Below, piece by piece: positions 13,318 through 22,995 of a stretch of 44,831 bases of DNA. The notes beneath the pieces are model-generated. The model was not told the DNA's origin. It made no database searches and was given only the letters and a program-made list of their open reading frames with translations. The position numbers were made by a program, and so were the translations under genes. The first letter of the stretch is position 1. Each line of letters begins with the position of its first letter. This stretch comes from Pseudomonadota bacterium (lineage in GTDB: Bacteria > Pseudomonadota > Alphaproteobacteria > Rhodobacterales > Rhodobacteraceae): the NCBI GenBank assembly GCA_021779835.1, contig JAJXZX010000026.1:1-44831 (forward strand). The letters run 5' to 3'.

Positions 13318-16300
13318 TCAGTCGAACAACCCGGGCTGGGCAAAAGCCTTCGCCTTCTTGCCCTTCACCACGGGTGCAGTAGCCAATGCACCAACCGCCA
13401 TCAGAGAAGCCTCAGTGAGCAAAGGTTCCCCGCAGATATCGTCGAGAAGGGCGGTCTGTGCCGGTTCCAGCATAACCAAGCGACCTAGGACGTGCAGCAA
13501 GTTCAACAGATCTTCGGTATACTCAGGCAGCCAGTGATCGGGCTGGATCTTGTCCAGCGCCGAAGGGGGCCGACGGTCGCCGATGACCGGGCGAGTGCGG
13601 TCGGCCTTGCGATAGCTGAACCACTGACGCAGCACGCTACGGCCAGAAACCTGATACTCAGCCACGGCGGTTGGGACGTTTTCAATGAACCCCTCCCCCA
13701 CATGCAGCCGACCCGTGACGGGGTCGTGGTGCATCGTGTCGGGCAAGGGCTTCGGCGCACCAGGGATGGTGCCGCCAACCGGGATTGTCGGCCCTTGCCC
13801 CTTCGGCATCCGCGGGGGTGCGGCGGGGCGGCCGGACGCTGGGTCGCCAAAACGCTCCCCATAGGTGTGAAGCCAGATCACTTCGCGCCCCAAGGCGACC
13901 GCGCGGTCGAACAGCGCCACGTTCGCCGTGATAGGCACACGCAGGCCTGGGCGGATCAGGTCTTCCTTGAAGCGGGCCGTGAAGGCAGGATGAGCAAGTA
14001 GGGCCGCTACATAGGCCATCACGTCAGACGCGGTGACGGGTTCGCCATAGATGGTGGAGAGGTGACCGATCAGTGCGGACTTGATGTTCGGGATCGTCGC
14101 AGCGGCGTCACGCCAGACGGGAAATGCACGTCCTCCCCGGCCATGATAGTGATGCAAATCTGGGATATGACCCGTGAAAGAGATAGCCGGACCATTTTCT
14201 GGCGTTTGGTCCTCGGGGGAAGTCAAGAACACCTGATCTGGGGAATAGTTTGTCCAAAGTTCAGGTCGAGGGTCATTCATCATTCTGGCGTCAGCGTAGA
14301 TCCACTGCCGATCTAAGGTCCTAAAGCCAAATCGGACAGTAGTAGGCGCGGGTCCAATGTCGGAAATGATGGGCTCTTGACGCGTCTTGAATGCACCTAA
14401 ATCTTGGGCGACCAGTTTTCGAATGTGCCTACTAGCCACCTTCCCATCCCGCAGTTGGGGATGAAACAGCGCCTCCTTTTTCTCGAGGTCGCTCTCCTTT
14501 GTCAGCTTGTGCCAGCGGTCTCTCAACGAGAGGCTATCGGGTGCGACCGCCCAAGTCCTACCTGTCATCACACCAGGCCCCGACCAGTCGAAGAGCTTCG
14601 ACAGCGCAGGAAACGCCGCCCAATCTCCTCGAGCCTCTGCCATGAATGGTGAGCGCCACTCTGTTGGCCCTAATGCCCATCCAGGTCCGGTAAGGGTGAT
14701 TGCTTCAAGTTCTGCGAACTTTTCTTTACGCGGACCGGTTGTCAGTTGTCTCACGTGTAGGCGCGCGGGAGTCGTTCGATCCTTGCCTTTCTTGCGCGCT
14801 GCCAAAACGATGCAGACGGGATGCTGGACGCCTTGGAAGATGCGTGTCGACACTTCGGGCTGATGCCCCTCTGGTGTGCAGTCAATCACCCAGATGTCAG
14901 AGCAATCCCGGCGCAATTCCATCCGCATCTTTTCGAAGCCCGGACCGTTCAAGAAACCCGCGACGGTAATGTAGGTGACAATGCCGCCCCGATCGTCAGT
15001 CGCTTGGCCCGTGGTTTCGAACAAGTCGGGTGCAAAGACTTTCCAAGATGCCCACCTCCAGAAGAACACATAGAGGTTCTTCAGATGCTTGGCATGTGCC
15101 CCCTGCCCCCATTCAGGCGGCAAGTCCCAAAGTTTCATCGGCGCGGCGCGGCCATCACTGCCTTTCTCAACCCAGCCACCACGGCCCCTGGCCTTCTCTT
15201 TGTACGGAGGGTTGCCGATGACGACGGTTATGGGCTCATCCCGCTTGATTGCGTTGGCTTCTTTCCGCGAAATTCCGATGGGCGCCAGCATGGTCGAGAA
15301 CTGCGTCTGCGCCGCAAATGGGTCACCTAGGGTGTCAGTCACATAGAGCCGGGGTTGCGGCAGGTTTCCCCCTGCCCCGGTGCCCACGGCCGCGGCCCCC
15401 ATCAGCGCCCGCATTTCCGCCATCAGCCGCAACTGGGCCACGGCGAAGGGTCCGAACTGCAATTCGAACCCGATCAGCCGATGCGCGGCTGCGCCCAAAG
15501 CGGGGCCAACTGCGCCCGCGCCCTGATCATCGGCGACCGTCTCTGCGATCTTGCGCAGCACGCCGAGAAGGAAGGTGCCGGTGCCCGTCGCGGGATCGGC
15601 GATGGTGACATCCTTGGCAGCGAGGCCCTCATGACGGCCGAACAGGGCCGGATCGCGCAAAGCCTCATCCGTCAGGCGGACCATGGCCTGCACGACCTCG
15701 GGCGGGGTGTAGTAGCTGCCGGTCTTTTTGCGCAGGGCGTTGTCGTAAACCTCGAGGAAGTCTTCGTAGAAATAGAGCCACGCATCGGGCTTACCTTTGG
15801 AAAGGGTGGGCCAATGCACCTCATGCAGCACGCGGGTCAGGGTCGAGGTGGCCGTGGACAGGGCCTTTTGCGTCTGCGGATCGTCCGTAAGTAGGCGCAG
15901 CGCGGTGCCGATCAGCGTGTTCGTATCTCGCAAGGCCAGAGCGACATGGGCAATGCCCTTGTCCAAGGGAATACCCTGCGCACGCGCCATTAACAGGCCG
16001 AAAGTGACAGCCTGCGCATAGCCATCGGCGAACTGCGCGTCGTCGGCCTGCGGGAACAGCAGCCCCCGCCACTCGGTGGCAAGGTCAGTCAGGCTTTGGG
16101 TGCCGTTCTCCAACTCTTCCAGAACCTCGTCACGCAACAGGCGGCAAAGGCGGGCCGAAACCTCGGCCAGTTTGCGCGGGCTATCGGGCGGAATCGGGTT
16201 CCAACTGAGGAAATCCGTCAGAAGGGTGATGAGGGTCTGGGGCGCGGTAAGCTTTGCACCGGCTGTATCCAGATCGCCGGACAGATGGATGATCTGGCCC

Positions 16301-16716
16301 ACAAGTGCGCCGTTCTGCCAGAGGCTGAATGACTGCCCGTCGCTGTAAATAAGGTTCGGCAGAGATTTCAGCTTCTGCCACTGGCGCTTGTCATGCGGGT
16401 CGGTGAACTTGCGCGGATCGGCACCCTTGCCCGGGGCTTTGAGTTCGATGAACCCCGTCAGGGCACTTCGGACGGTGACGGCATAGTCAGGCCGTGTCCC
16501 CAAGGCCGAAAGGGTGCTTTCACCGACGAGCGTGACCCAACCGGGCTGTTGGCCCGCGGCTATAGCGAGCGCGGTGATCAGTTCTTCCAGCGGTGCACGG
16601 ATGTTGTCTTCCGGAGCGCCCGTGATTGCGGGGCTCGAAAGTTTGGTCTTGGCGGTCGCACCGTACTTGGAAATGATCTGGTCAAACATAAACTGCCCTG
16701 ACATGCTTTTCTGCAA
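13318..16716 (-). CDS. Fused restriction-modification enzyme (type IIG/ISP-like N6-adenine methyltransferase with nuclease domain)
   Basis: A 1132-residue protein. Residues 60-100 contain a PD-(D/E)xK nuclease pattern: Asp77 (RPDYAV) and Glu91-Leu-Lys93 (GFIELKAPG). After a helical linker, the gamma-class adenine methyltransferase has motif X-like GSYYTPPEVV (333-342), motif I DPATGTG (374-380) and motif IV NPPY (502-505). The C-terminal half (from about 620) resembles the target-recognition region of type ISP/IIG enzymes. No helicase motifs are seen, so it is type IIG-like rather than type ISP proper. A single protein could both cut and methylate. It ends 138 bases from the JAB-E1 gene, tail to tail. 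ATG 16701 (MSGQF) is an alternative start. Confidence 0.82.
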   Translation of the reverse strand: MQKSMSGQFMFDQIISKYGATAKTKLSSPAITGAPEDNIRAPLEELITALAIAAGQQPGWVTLVGESTLSALGTRPDYAVTVRSALTGFIELKAPGKGADPRKFTDPHDKRQWQKLKSLPNLIYSDGQSFSLWQNGALVGQIIHLSGDLDTAGAKLTAPQTLITLLTDFLSWNPIPPDSPRKLAEVSARLCRLLRDEVLEELENGTQSLTDLATEWRGLLFPQADDAQFADGYAQAVTFGLLMARAQGIPLDKGIAHVALALRDTNTLIGTALRLLTDDPQTQKALSTATSTLTRVLHEVHWPTLSKGKPDAWLYFYEDFLEVYDNALRKKTGSYYTPPEVVQAMVRLTDEALRDPALFGRHEGLAAKDVTIADPATGTGTFLLGVLRKIAETVADDQGAGAVGPALGAAAHRLIGFELQFGPFAVAQLRLMAEMRALMGAAAVGTGAGGNLPQPRLYVTDTLGDPFAAQTQFSTMLAPIGISRKEANAIKRDEPITVVIGNPPYKEKARGRGGWVEKGSDGRAAPMKLWDLPPEWGQGAHAKHLKNLYVFFWRWASWKVFAPDLFETTGQATDDRGGIVTYITVAGFLNGPGFEKMRMELRRDCSDIWVIDCTPEGHQPEVSTRIFQGVQHPVCIVLAARKKGKDRTTPARLHVRQLTTGPRKEKFAELEAITLTGPGWALGPTEWRSPFMAEARGDWAAFPALSKLFDWSGPGVMTGRTWAVAPDSLSLRDRWHKLTKESDLEKKEALFHPQLRDGKVASRHIRKLVAQDLGAFKTRQEPIISDIGPAPTTVRFGFRTLDRQWIYADARMMNDPRPELWTNYSPDQVFLTSPEDQTPENGPAISFTGHIPDLHHYHGRGGRAFPVWRDAAATIPNIKSALIGHLSTIYGEPVTASDVMAYVAALLAHPAFTARFKEDLIRPGLRVPITANVALFDRAVALGREVIWLHTYGERFGDPASGRPAAPPRMPKGQGPTIPVGGTIPGAPKPLPDTMHHDPVTGRLHVGEGFIENVPTAVAEYQVSGRSVLRQWFSYRKADRTRPVIGDRRPPSALDKIQPDHWLPEYTEDLLNLLHVLGRLVMLEPAQTALLDDICGEPLLTEASLMAVGALATAPVVKGKKAKAFAQPGLFD

Positions 16717-16774
16717 CCCTAGCTGGAATGGCTGTCAAAACAAGGCATTGCTGACGCTGACCAAGGCCCGGGCA

Positions 16775-17092
16775 CTATCGTTGCGTCAGTTTTCGCATCT
16801 CTGGCAGCGCAGTCGCAGGAGGGAGTGCATAGCCCCGTTTGCGTTTGACTGCGGCCAGTTTCATCAACGCGGTGATCGCCTTGCCTTCGTCATCATGGGT
16901 TTCAATCAAGACCTGACCCCGATACCCAATCCGGCCCCACTCCCGAATGAGAGACGCGCCGCCAAAAAGGTCACGCTGAACGCTAAGCCGGTAGAAGCGA
17001 CGCATGTTGCAGGCGGAATCGATCCGCCTCAAGTGGAGGTCGGTTGGGAAGACTTCAAGCTGGACGGGCTGATCGAACATATAGGGATCCAA
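16775..17092 (-). CDS. WGR-domain protein
   Basis: A 105-residue protein dominated by a WGR domain: LRRIDSACNMRRFYRLSVQR, then DLFGGASLIREWGRIGYRGQ and an ending KRKRGYAL. It has an N-terminal extension of about 20 residues and a C-terminal tail (PEMRKLTQR) lacking in the shorter relative at 4369-4617, to which it is otherwise clearly similar. It lies 58 bases upstream of the restriction-modification gene on the same strand, so co-transcription is likely, and a DNA-related role fits. ATG 17080 is an alternative start. Confidence 0.8.
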   Translation of the reverse strand: MDPYMFDQPVQLEVFPTDLHLRRIDSACNMRRFYRLSVQRDLFGGASLIREWGRIGYRGQVLIETHDDEGKAITALMKLAAVKRKRGYALPPATALPEMRKLTQR

Positions 17093-17237
17093 GTGGCTGG
17101 ATTTACTATATCAGGTAGGAAATGCGTTTCCATCATGATCGCGCTATTCAGGAACGATATGTATGGGAATGACAGGCATTGAAGCGCAATACTCCTTGGA
17201 TTGACCGAGGATCAGACGTCGCCAGTGGTTTCAGCGT

Positions 17238-17969
17238 TCATCCGCGCGAGGGAAATGGGACCACATTTGTCGCTTTCGTCTGAGGTTGGAATTCCAGTCC
17301 GGCTGCCCAAAGCGAGGTCGTGCGCCATAGCATTTCGTCGATGCCGCCACTGCCTGTGCGGGTCAACAAGCCGACGCACTCAAGTGGCATAGCCACGGCT
17401 CTGAACAGCCCGCCCGCTGTACCACGCCATCCACCGCCTGCACTGGGGCCATAGAGGAGGTTGGCCAGATCGGGGAGCGTGAATCCGTCCCACGGCATCC
17501 GGTTGATCGCGTGCAACCACAAATGCCAGTTTCCGACAGGCGCCTCACCTGTACGCCTGCCTTCGGAATGGTCGAACCGAAATAAGAACGCGGGCGCGAT
17601 GGTGGCAAAGGCCGCTTCCGGATCGCCTGCGAGAGCCATGCCGGGCTTTGTCAGCCGCCAGCCACTGCCCATTTTTCGCCCCAACCGCAAAGAGGTGAGC
17701 AGGACGCGAAGATACTCCAAGGGCGGAACGTCGTATTCATTCAAGACCTTGTTGACTGAGTAAAGTTTCTCGGCTGTCCAGTTTGGAAAATCCATCCGCC
17801 GCACGACCCAATCAATGGAATTTCGGTTCCAAGCGCCAGCCTTGGTCAGCCCGATCTCGCCGTGCTCCGCCTGATAGGCCGCGACGGTCTGATATGCGCG
17901 CACCATCGGCGCATTTGCTTGCACCAGGTCGCCGCCGGGATGAGGTCGAAACTTGACAGAGTTGGTCAT
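17238..17969 (-). CDS. Hypothetical protein (243 aa), unknown
   Basis: ATG 17969 is chosen because the sequence upstream is compositionally different. The protein is Trp- and Arg-rich with helical stretches (MVRAYQTVAAYQAEHGEIGL, VRRMDFPNWTAEKLYSVNKV, LEYLRVLLTSLRLGRKMG) and a central GWRLTKPGMAL that looks like the end of a winged-helix unit. The repeated layout of basic helices ending in wing-like segments suggests a nucleic-acid-associated role, but no family is recognised. It sits between the WGR/restriction unit and the HTH/PIN pair, all on the minus strand. Confidence 0.6.
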   Translation of the reverse strand: MTNSVKFRPHPGGDLVQANAPMVRAYQTVAAYQAEHGEIGLTKAGAWNRNSIDWVVRRMDFPNWTAEKLYSVNKVLNEYDVPPLEYLRVLLTSLRLGRKMGSGWRLTKPGMALAGDPEAAFATIAPAFLFRFDHSEGRRTGEAPVGNWHLWLHAINRMPWDGFTLPDLANLLYGPSAGGGWRGTAGGLFRAVAMPLECVGLLTRTGSGGIDEMLWRTTSLWAAGLEFQPQTKATNVVPFPSRG

Positions 17970-18063
17970 GGGGCAGCCATTGAAGCGGACGGCAAACGAA
18001 AAGATATCTTCGCCAGATTGCGATCTACCAGACCGTTGCGGCGGCAAGGCACCACAGACCTGC

Positions 18064-18627
18064 TCAAATCAAATTCTCATACTCGCGCAGGAAGTCGGCT
18101 GTCTGCAACAAACCCTGCCCTTCGAGTTTCAAAACAAGTGCGGAAACCGTGTACTTCGGGTCTTTCAATCGCGCCCGCATGTCGCGCAGCGCACCAATGG
18201 CGACCGCATGATCGAGATCCATGGCATTCGAGATAAAGTCATCAGGGGACATGACTTCGATCCCCCACCGATCAAGGATCCCTTGAGGGAAATCCTTGCG
18301 ATTGTCGGTGACCAGCGTATCGCAGCGAGATGCGATGGCGGCTGCCAAAATATGCTCATCGCCGGGATCAGGCAACAAGCCGATCAGGTCCGGGCCAGGG
18401 TTTGGAAACACCATCGCCTCTGGAAATGCCTGCTCGATAGCTCGGCGTTGACGGACAGGATCAGCCGTGCCTTTTGAGATCGCCAAGATCGCCTTTTCGG
18501 TCTCGTCCAGAATGCGCGCGGACCAGTAAGGCCGAAACAAGCCAGCCTCAGCCAAACTCAGAATGATGTTCCTCTTGAGGCCACCTCCAAGGACGCAAGC
18601 ATCAATGATGGCGGCATATCGGTTCAT
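18064..18627 (-). CDS. PIN-domain nuclease (VapC-like toxin)
   Basis: A 187-residue protein; ATG 18627 is 9 bases after the antitoxin stop (TTG 18639 would overlap it). PIN acidic residues are visible: AAIIDACVL (first Asp), ILDETEKAI (Glu), LPDPGDEHILAAAI (Asp/Glu) and TLVTDNRKDF (Asp). PIN toxins are Mg2+-dependent RNases. It is longer than classic VapC (about 130), with a helical C-terminal extension, as in PIN proteins paired with excisionase-like HTH antitoxins. Confidence 0.85.
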   Translation of the reverse strand: MNRYAAIIDACVLGGGLKRNIILSLAEAGLFRPYWSARILDETEKAILAISKGTADPVRQRRAIEQAFPEAMVFPNPGPDLIGLLPDPGDEHILAAAIASRCDTLVTDNRKDFPQGILDRWGIEVMSPDDFISNAMDLDHAVAIGALRDMRARLKDPKYTVSALVLKLEGQGLLQTADFLREYENLI

Positions 18628-18635
18628 CGGGCCGC

Positions 18636-19100
18636 TCAAATCATGTCGCCCTCCGCATCCAGCCCTGCAAGTTCGGACAGGGCATCGGATCGGGCCTGGT
18701 CACGTTCGGCCATGTAGGCAAAAAGATCCTCTGCCCGGACACGACGATGGCGACCAACCGTTGTGAACGGGATGTCGCCCTTTTCGAGCAATTTGATCAG
18801 AAAGGGCCGCGAGACATTCAGCATGTCTGCCGCTTCCTGCGTCGTAAGCTCAGCTTCGACCGGAATCATGCGAAACCCGCGACCAGTTGAAATTAGGCGC
18901 AGAATATCCAGCAAGGTATCGGTGAGCGCCGGCATTAGCGTGATGTTGCGCGTCTCGCCGCCGTCGACGGCGAGCGAGAGGTCGACCGGCTGGCCCTCGG
19001 TCACCTGCGAAGCGATGATGTGACGAAGTTGATCTGCGTTGTTGATCTCGACCTTTGTGGGTAGCCGGTTCGAGAACCGCTCCTTGTGCAATGCCGCCAT
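18636..19100 (-). CDS. Excisionase-type HTH antitoxin of the PIN pair
   Basis: A 154-residue protein starting at ATG 19100 behind GGAGGGCAAA. The C-terminal half is a MerR/excisionase-like helix-turn-helix: ELTTQEAADMLNVSRPFLIK, then LLEKGDIPFTTVGRHRRVRA. The N-terminal half is a small alpha/beta domain (VDLSLAVDGGETRNITLMPA). This architecture is known for antitoxins preceding PIN-domain toxins in alphaproteobacteria. Its role would be neutralising the PIN protein and autoregulating. Confidence 0.83.
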   Translation of the reverse strand: MAALHKERFSNRLPTKVEINNADQLRHIIASQVTEGQPVDLSLAVDGGETRNITLMPALTDTLLDILRLISTGRGFRMIPVEAELTTQEAADMLNVSRPFLIKLLEKGDIPFTTVGRHRRVRAEDLFAYMAERDQARSDALSELAGLDAEGDMI

Positions 19101-19264
19101 TTTGCCCTCCTGCGTCGCCGTTCGGCGTCCATCTAGAGATGGGTGTGCCATGCAATCGAAGCAAGCGCAACATTCGAATTATTCGAAACAGCCTGCACAT
19201 GGAGCTCTTCGGTGCTCAGACGCTCCTAGTCCGGCCGAGCGCACAGGGGCGAAATCATTCCTGA

Positions 19265-19661
19265 TCAGAGATCTAACCGCGGGCCGACCACCCTGATCGG
19301 CAAACTTTTGTCCGCAACGATGCCCCGCTTATGTCCACGGACTCTGACGACTTTGCCGCTGGAGTAGCGCCGCTCGTGCTCGCTCACCCAATGTTCGGTC
19401 GGTGTCGCGCGGCCGGAAGCCCGAGCCGCTTCAAATTGACGCCGTGCCTCCCGCTCGACGAGGTGCCGCTCACCGACCGGTCCGATGCGGATCGTAACAT
19501 GGGAGCGAAGCGTCTCCGTCATCCAGACCTTGCCGAACTTCCGGGCGGTTTTCGCCTGCTCTGGCGAAAGACTGGGTGTTTCTTCGGACAAAAGATCATC
19601 CTCGCGCGCTGCTAAGGCAGCGAACAGCATGAAGCCGATGACCATCTCATAGCTGACGTGC
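19265..19661 (-). pseudogene. 3' part of a gene split by IS21 (unknown protein, C-terminal half)
   Basis: This frame ends at 19265 and joins in frame with 22795-22173 once the IS and one copy of the 9-bp target duplication are removed (...LLEEHKG | HVSYEMVIGF...). The C-terminal part is rich in Arg/Lys (HERRYSSGKVVRVRGHKRG) and ends RVVGPRLDL. The intact protein would be about 340 residues. Family not recognised; a nucleic-acid-binding tail is plausible. The insertion probably inactivates it. Confidence 0.7.
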
Positions 19662-19670
19662 CCTTTGTGC
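19662..19670. repeat. IS21 target-site duplication, left copy
   Basis: CCTTTGTGC directly precedes the left end of the IS and is repeated at 22173-22181 after the right end. IS21 elements usually duplicate 4-8 bp, so one of the 9 matching bases may be coincidental. Confidence 0.8.
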
Positions 19671-19742
19671 TGTTAATTTCCACGCAAAACTGACCCGGGA
19701 TTTGCATCGAGAACTGACCCACCAGAGGGTTATGTTCGGGGG

Positions 19743-20537
19743 TCAGGCTGGGGTCAAGGCATGAGTGACCTCCTTCTTTTTCCGGGCTGCCGCGGCTGAG
19801 CTGGCCTTGAAGCGAAAGCTGTCGTTTCCGGTCTCAAGGATGTGGCAACGGTGGGTAAGGCGGTCGAGCAAGGCGGTGGTCATTTTGGCATCGCCAAAGA
19901 CGGTCGCCCATTCGCTGAAGCTCAGGTTGGTGGTGATGATGACGCTGGTGCGTTCGTAGAGCTTGCTCAGCAGGTGGAAGAGCAGGGCACCGCCCGATGC
20001 GCTGAACGGCAGGTAGCCCAGCTCGTCCAGGATGACCAAGTCCAGCTTCGTGAGGCTTTCAGCGATCTGGCCGGCTTTGCCCTTGGACTTCTCCTGCTCC
20101 AGGGCATTGACCAGTTCGATGGTTGAGAAGAAGCGGACCTTTCGGCGATGATGCTCGATGGCCTGGACGCCGAGGGCTGTGGCGGCATGGGTCTTGCCGG
20201 TGCCCGGACCGCCGATCAGCACGACATTCTGGGCACCATCCAGGAACTCGCATTTGTGCAGCTGGCGCAATGTGGCCTCGTTGATCTCGCTGGCCATGAA
20301 GTCGAAGCCCGAGAGATCTTTGTAGGCCGGGAAGCGAGCCGCCTTCATGTGGTAAGCAATGGAGCGCACCTCGCGTTCGGCCATCTCGGCCTTCAGGAGT
20401 TGCGACAGGATCGGCACGGCGGCATCGAAGGCGGGCGCGCCCTGTTCAGTCAGGTCGGTGACGGCCTGAGCCATGCCATACATCTTGAGGCTTCTAAGCA
20501 TGATGACGATGGCGGCACTGGCGGGATCATGACGCAT
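19743..20537 (-). CDS. istB: IS21-family helper ATPase IstB
   Basis: A 264-residue AAA+ protein. Walker [10 protein letters not shown] follows NVVLI near residue 104, Walker B is [13 protein letters not shown], and sensor-like [13 protein letters not shown] follows. IstB is related to DnaC and assembles on target DNA to recruit IstA. ATG 20537 is chosen because it gives the family length and overlaps the istA stop, consistent with translational coupling. The stop lies 72 bases inside the left IS end. Confidence 0.95.
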   Translation of the reverse strand: MRHDPASAAIVIMLRSLKMYGMAQAVTDLTEQGAPAFDAAVPILSQLLKAEMAEREVRSIAYHMKAARFPAYKDLSGFDFMASEINEATLRQLHKCEFLDGAQNVVLIGGPGTGKTHAATALGVQAIEHHRRKVRFFSTIELVNALEQEKSKGKAGQIAESLTKLDLVILDELGYLPFSASGGALLFHLLSKLYERTSVIITTNLSFSEWATVFGDAKMTTALLDRLTHRCHILETGNDSFRFKASSAAAARKKKEVTHALTPA

Positions 20538-22059
20538 GGCGACCCCCAGCGATCTGGGCGCGTAGGCCGTCATAGCGTTCGACATTGGCCTTTGGTTCGC
20601 GGTGCAGCGTCAGGGCCCGAGGCGTGTCGATGTTGGGGCCGTTGGTCGTCTTGCCGTCTATCAGCCGGTGCAACAGGTTCAGCACATGGGTCTTGGTCGG
20701 CACGCCGCCTTCCAGCGCCAGTTCGACGGCGGTCAACACGGCCTGTTCATCGTGATGCAGAACCAATGCCAGGATGTCGACCATCTCGCGATCACCACCC
20801 GGCTTGCGCAACATGTGATCCTGCAACTGCCTGAATGCCTTGGGCAATTCTGCGAACGGGGCGCCATTGCGAAGCGCGCCGGGCTTGCGTTGAACGACAG
20901 CCAGATAGTGCCGCCAGTCGTAGAACGTGCGCGGTGGCACATCATGAGACCGCTGAATCAGCCGCGCATGTTCGCAAAGGATCTGGCCTTCGGCGGCAAC
21001 GACCAGGCGTTCGGGATAGATCCTCAGGCTGACAGGGCGGTTCGCAAATGACGCCGGAACGCTGTAGCGATTGCGGTCAAAGCTGATCAGGCACGTCGGC
21101 GACACGCGCTTGCTCTTCTCGACAAAGCCGTCAAAAGCCTGCGGCAGCGGCATCAATGCGGCCTGTTCCTCAGCCCAGATATCCGCAATCGTGCCAGGCA
21201 GAACGCCATGCGGGATCTCGCGCCACAACTCCATGCAGCGCTGTTCCAGCCAGGCGTTCAGGGCTTCCAGATCTGGGAAGTTTGGCATCGGCAGCCAAAG
21301 ACGCGGCCGGGAATCCTGCACGTTCTTCTCAACCTGGCCTTTCTCCCAACCCGAAGCCGGGTTGCAGAACTGCGGCTCGAACACATAGTGATTGGTCATC
21401 GCGAGGAACCGGGCGTTGACCTGACGCTCCTTGCCGCAGCCGACACGGTCCACCGCTGTCTTCATATTATCGTAAATGCCGCGGTCCGGAACACCGCCGA
21501 ACACACGGAAGCCATGCCAGTGGGCGTCAAACAGCATCTCGTGGGTTTGCAGCAGATAGGCCCGGACCAGAAAAGCCCGGCTGTGCGACAACTTGATATG
21601 GGCAACTTGCAGCTTCGTCCGCTCGCCAGCGATGATGGCAAAATCCTCGCTCCAATCGAACTGAAACGCTTCCCCCGGGCGAAAGGCCAGGGGGACGAAA
21701 GTGCCGCGCCCCGTGGTTTGTTGCTCTCGCTGCCGATCCGCTCGCCATTCTCGGGCAAAAGCCGCAACCCGGCTATAGGACCCGGTGAAGCCCAATGCCA
21801 CCAGTTCCGAATGCAACTGCTTCAACGTTCGCCGTTGCTTGCGCGACTTGCTCGCCTCCGACTTCAGCCAACCGGCAAGCTTCTCGGCGAAAGGATCCAG
21901 CTTGCTCGGACGGTCCGGAATGGCGAACTTCGGCTCGATCGTATCGGCCTTGAGATGCTTCTTGACGGTATTGCGCGAGACACCCGTGCGTCGTGCGATC
22001 TCTCGGATCGGCAGCTTCAGCCGCAGCGACATACGCCGGATCACGTTCAAAAGTTCCAT
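20527..22059 (-). CDS. istA: IS21-family transposase IstA
   Basis: A 510-residue transposase starting at ATG 22059 behind GGAG. The N-terminal helix-turn-helix reads [20 protein letters not shown]. The DDE core is intact: Asp in FQFDWSED, Asp in [11 protein letters not shown] and Glu in [10 protein letters not shown]. The C-terminal domain follows the family pattern ([20 protein letters not shown]). No lesion is visible. Confidence 0.95.
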   Translation of the reverse strand: MELLNVIRRMSLRLKLPIREIARRTGVSRNTVKKHLKADTIEPKFAIPDRPSKLDPFAEKLAGWLKSEASKSRKQRRTLKQLHSELVALGFTGSYSRVAAFAREWRADRQREQQTTGRGTFVPLAFRPGEAFQFDWSEDFAIIAGERTKLQVAHIKLSHSRAFLVRAYLLQTHEMLFDAHWHGFRVFGGVPDRGIYDNMKTAVDRVGCGKERQVNARFLAMTNHYVFEPQFCNPASGWEKGQVEKNVQDSRPRLWLPMPNFPDLEALNAWLEQRCMELWREIPHGVLPGTIADIWAEEQAALMPLPQAFDGFVEKSKRVSPTCLISFDRNRYSVPASFANRPVSLRIYPERLVVAAEGQILCEHARLIQRSHDVPPRTFYDWRHYLAVVQRKPGALRNGAPFAELPKAFRQLQDHMLRKPGGDREMVDILALVLHHDEQAVLTAVELALEGGVPTKTHVLNLLHRLIDGKTTNGPNIDTPRALTLHREPKANVERYDGLRAQIAGGRHAS

Positions 22060-22172
22060 GTTGATCACTCCATTGCCCCCCGCGGCGCGCTGCCTTGGGG
22101 GAAGGGTCACATGGGTCAATTCTCAATGGAAATTACGTGCCCAAATGGGTCACTTCTGGGTGGAACTCAACA

Positions 22173-22795
22173 CCTTTGTGCTCTTCGAGCAAGGCTTGCA
22201 CGTCTTGGATCTGCTCTTCTGTGAAGCCTTGGGCATGCGCCATCAAGACGTTCATCTGTGGCTGCCATGTTGCGTCGGTGAAGTCCGGGCGACCATCCGA
22301 CTTTTTGAGAACAAGGGTTGCCAGCGGCTCCAGGAAGCTGCGATCCGTCATGCCATTGAAGAGCTGCACGGTCATCACATTTTCCGACCGGTTGTCGAAC
22401 AGGAAGCCGCGTTGGGAGAAATGCCGCAGGTCAAGTCCCGCCATACTGGTCAGCCCCCTGGCAACACGGTCCATCCAGAGCTGTCGGGTATCATATTCAA
22501 CCCAGACGAGTTCGCGCGGAAAATCAACGTCACGGACATAGGACTGGATCTCCGACTCGTCTCGGGTCTCCCATGGCATGCCCTGCACATCCATACGCAA
22601 ACTGTCGAGATAGTTTGCGGCGCGGTGGTCGAGCAAGTAGATGCAAGCTCCAGCTAAATCGGTAAGGATTGCCCGGCGATTGAACCGAGTTTCGTCCGTG
22701 GGAGATTTACGACCAACGAGATCGAATTCATTGCCGGGACGGCCCGTCTCCAAGAAACGGCCAAACTGCAGAGCGATCATTTTATAGAGGATCAT
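22173..22795 (-). pseudogene. 5' part of the gene split by IS21 (unknown protein, N-terminal half)
   Basis: Starts at ATG 22795 (MILYKMIALQFGRF) and runs in frame into the IS boundary at EEHKG. It is joined to 19661-19265 after removal of the IS. Features are LTDLAGACIYLLDHRAANYL, FPRELVWVEYDTRQLWMDRV and QRGFLFDNRSENVMTVQLFN. The general layout (alpha/beta N-terminal part, basic C-terminal tail) is seen in plasmid- and phage-borne proteins, but I cannot name a family. No convincing ribosome binding site; ATG 22780 is an alternative start. A GCGCGCATATGCGCGC palindrome lies 36 bases upstream. Confidence 0.65.
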
Positions 22796-22830
22796 CGATG
22801 GTCCGGAAACAGGTAAAGTTAAGGAAAGGA

Positions 22831-22846
22831 GCGCGCATATGCGCGC
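22831..22846. promoter_or_regulatory. 16-bp perfect palindrome upstream of the split gene
   Basis: GCGCGCATATGCGCGC is a perfect palindrome just upstream of the disrupted gene. It could be an operator or simply a boundary sequence of the adjacent IS remnant; nothing else supports a role. Confidence 0.3.
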
Positions 22847-22995
22847 GCAAACCAATCCGCAGACGATAGTCGAGCAGTTCGGTCGCTGCAAGGTTGCGCC
22901 AGTTCTGCTTCGGCGAGCTCGGCAACACTGTATGGACTTGTCGCGGTTTGGTGCCGCACCTTTGATCACGTAATGTGCAGCACAGGAGATGAACC

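Larger units (their letters stand above)
19671..22172 (-). mobile_element. Complete IS21-family insertion sequence
   Basis: A 2502-bp element with terminal inverted repeats starting TGTTAATTTCCACGC (left) and TGTTGAGTTCCACCC (right, complement), similar over about 26 bp (21 identical). It also has internal repeats of the form GAGAA(C/T)TGACCCA near both ends, as IS21 elements carry. It encodes IstA and IstB in the usual overlapping order and is flanked by a 9-bp duplication. Both genes are intact, so it looks recent and potentially active. It interrupts a 340-residue gene in the same orientation. Confidence 0.93.

Noticed and set aside
13318..16716. BREX PglX or DISARM methyltransferase identity
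   Set aside because: No brxL, pglZ, drmA, drmB or helicase partner lies nearby, and the protein carries its own nuclease pattern, which fits a stand-alone type IIG-like enzyme better.
19265..22795. Anti-CRISPR AcrVA2-like identity for the gene split by IS21
   Set aside because: The overall layout and basic tail are vaguely reminiscent, but I cannot align diagnostic segments with confidence, so it is left as unknown.
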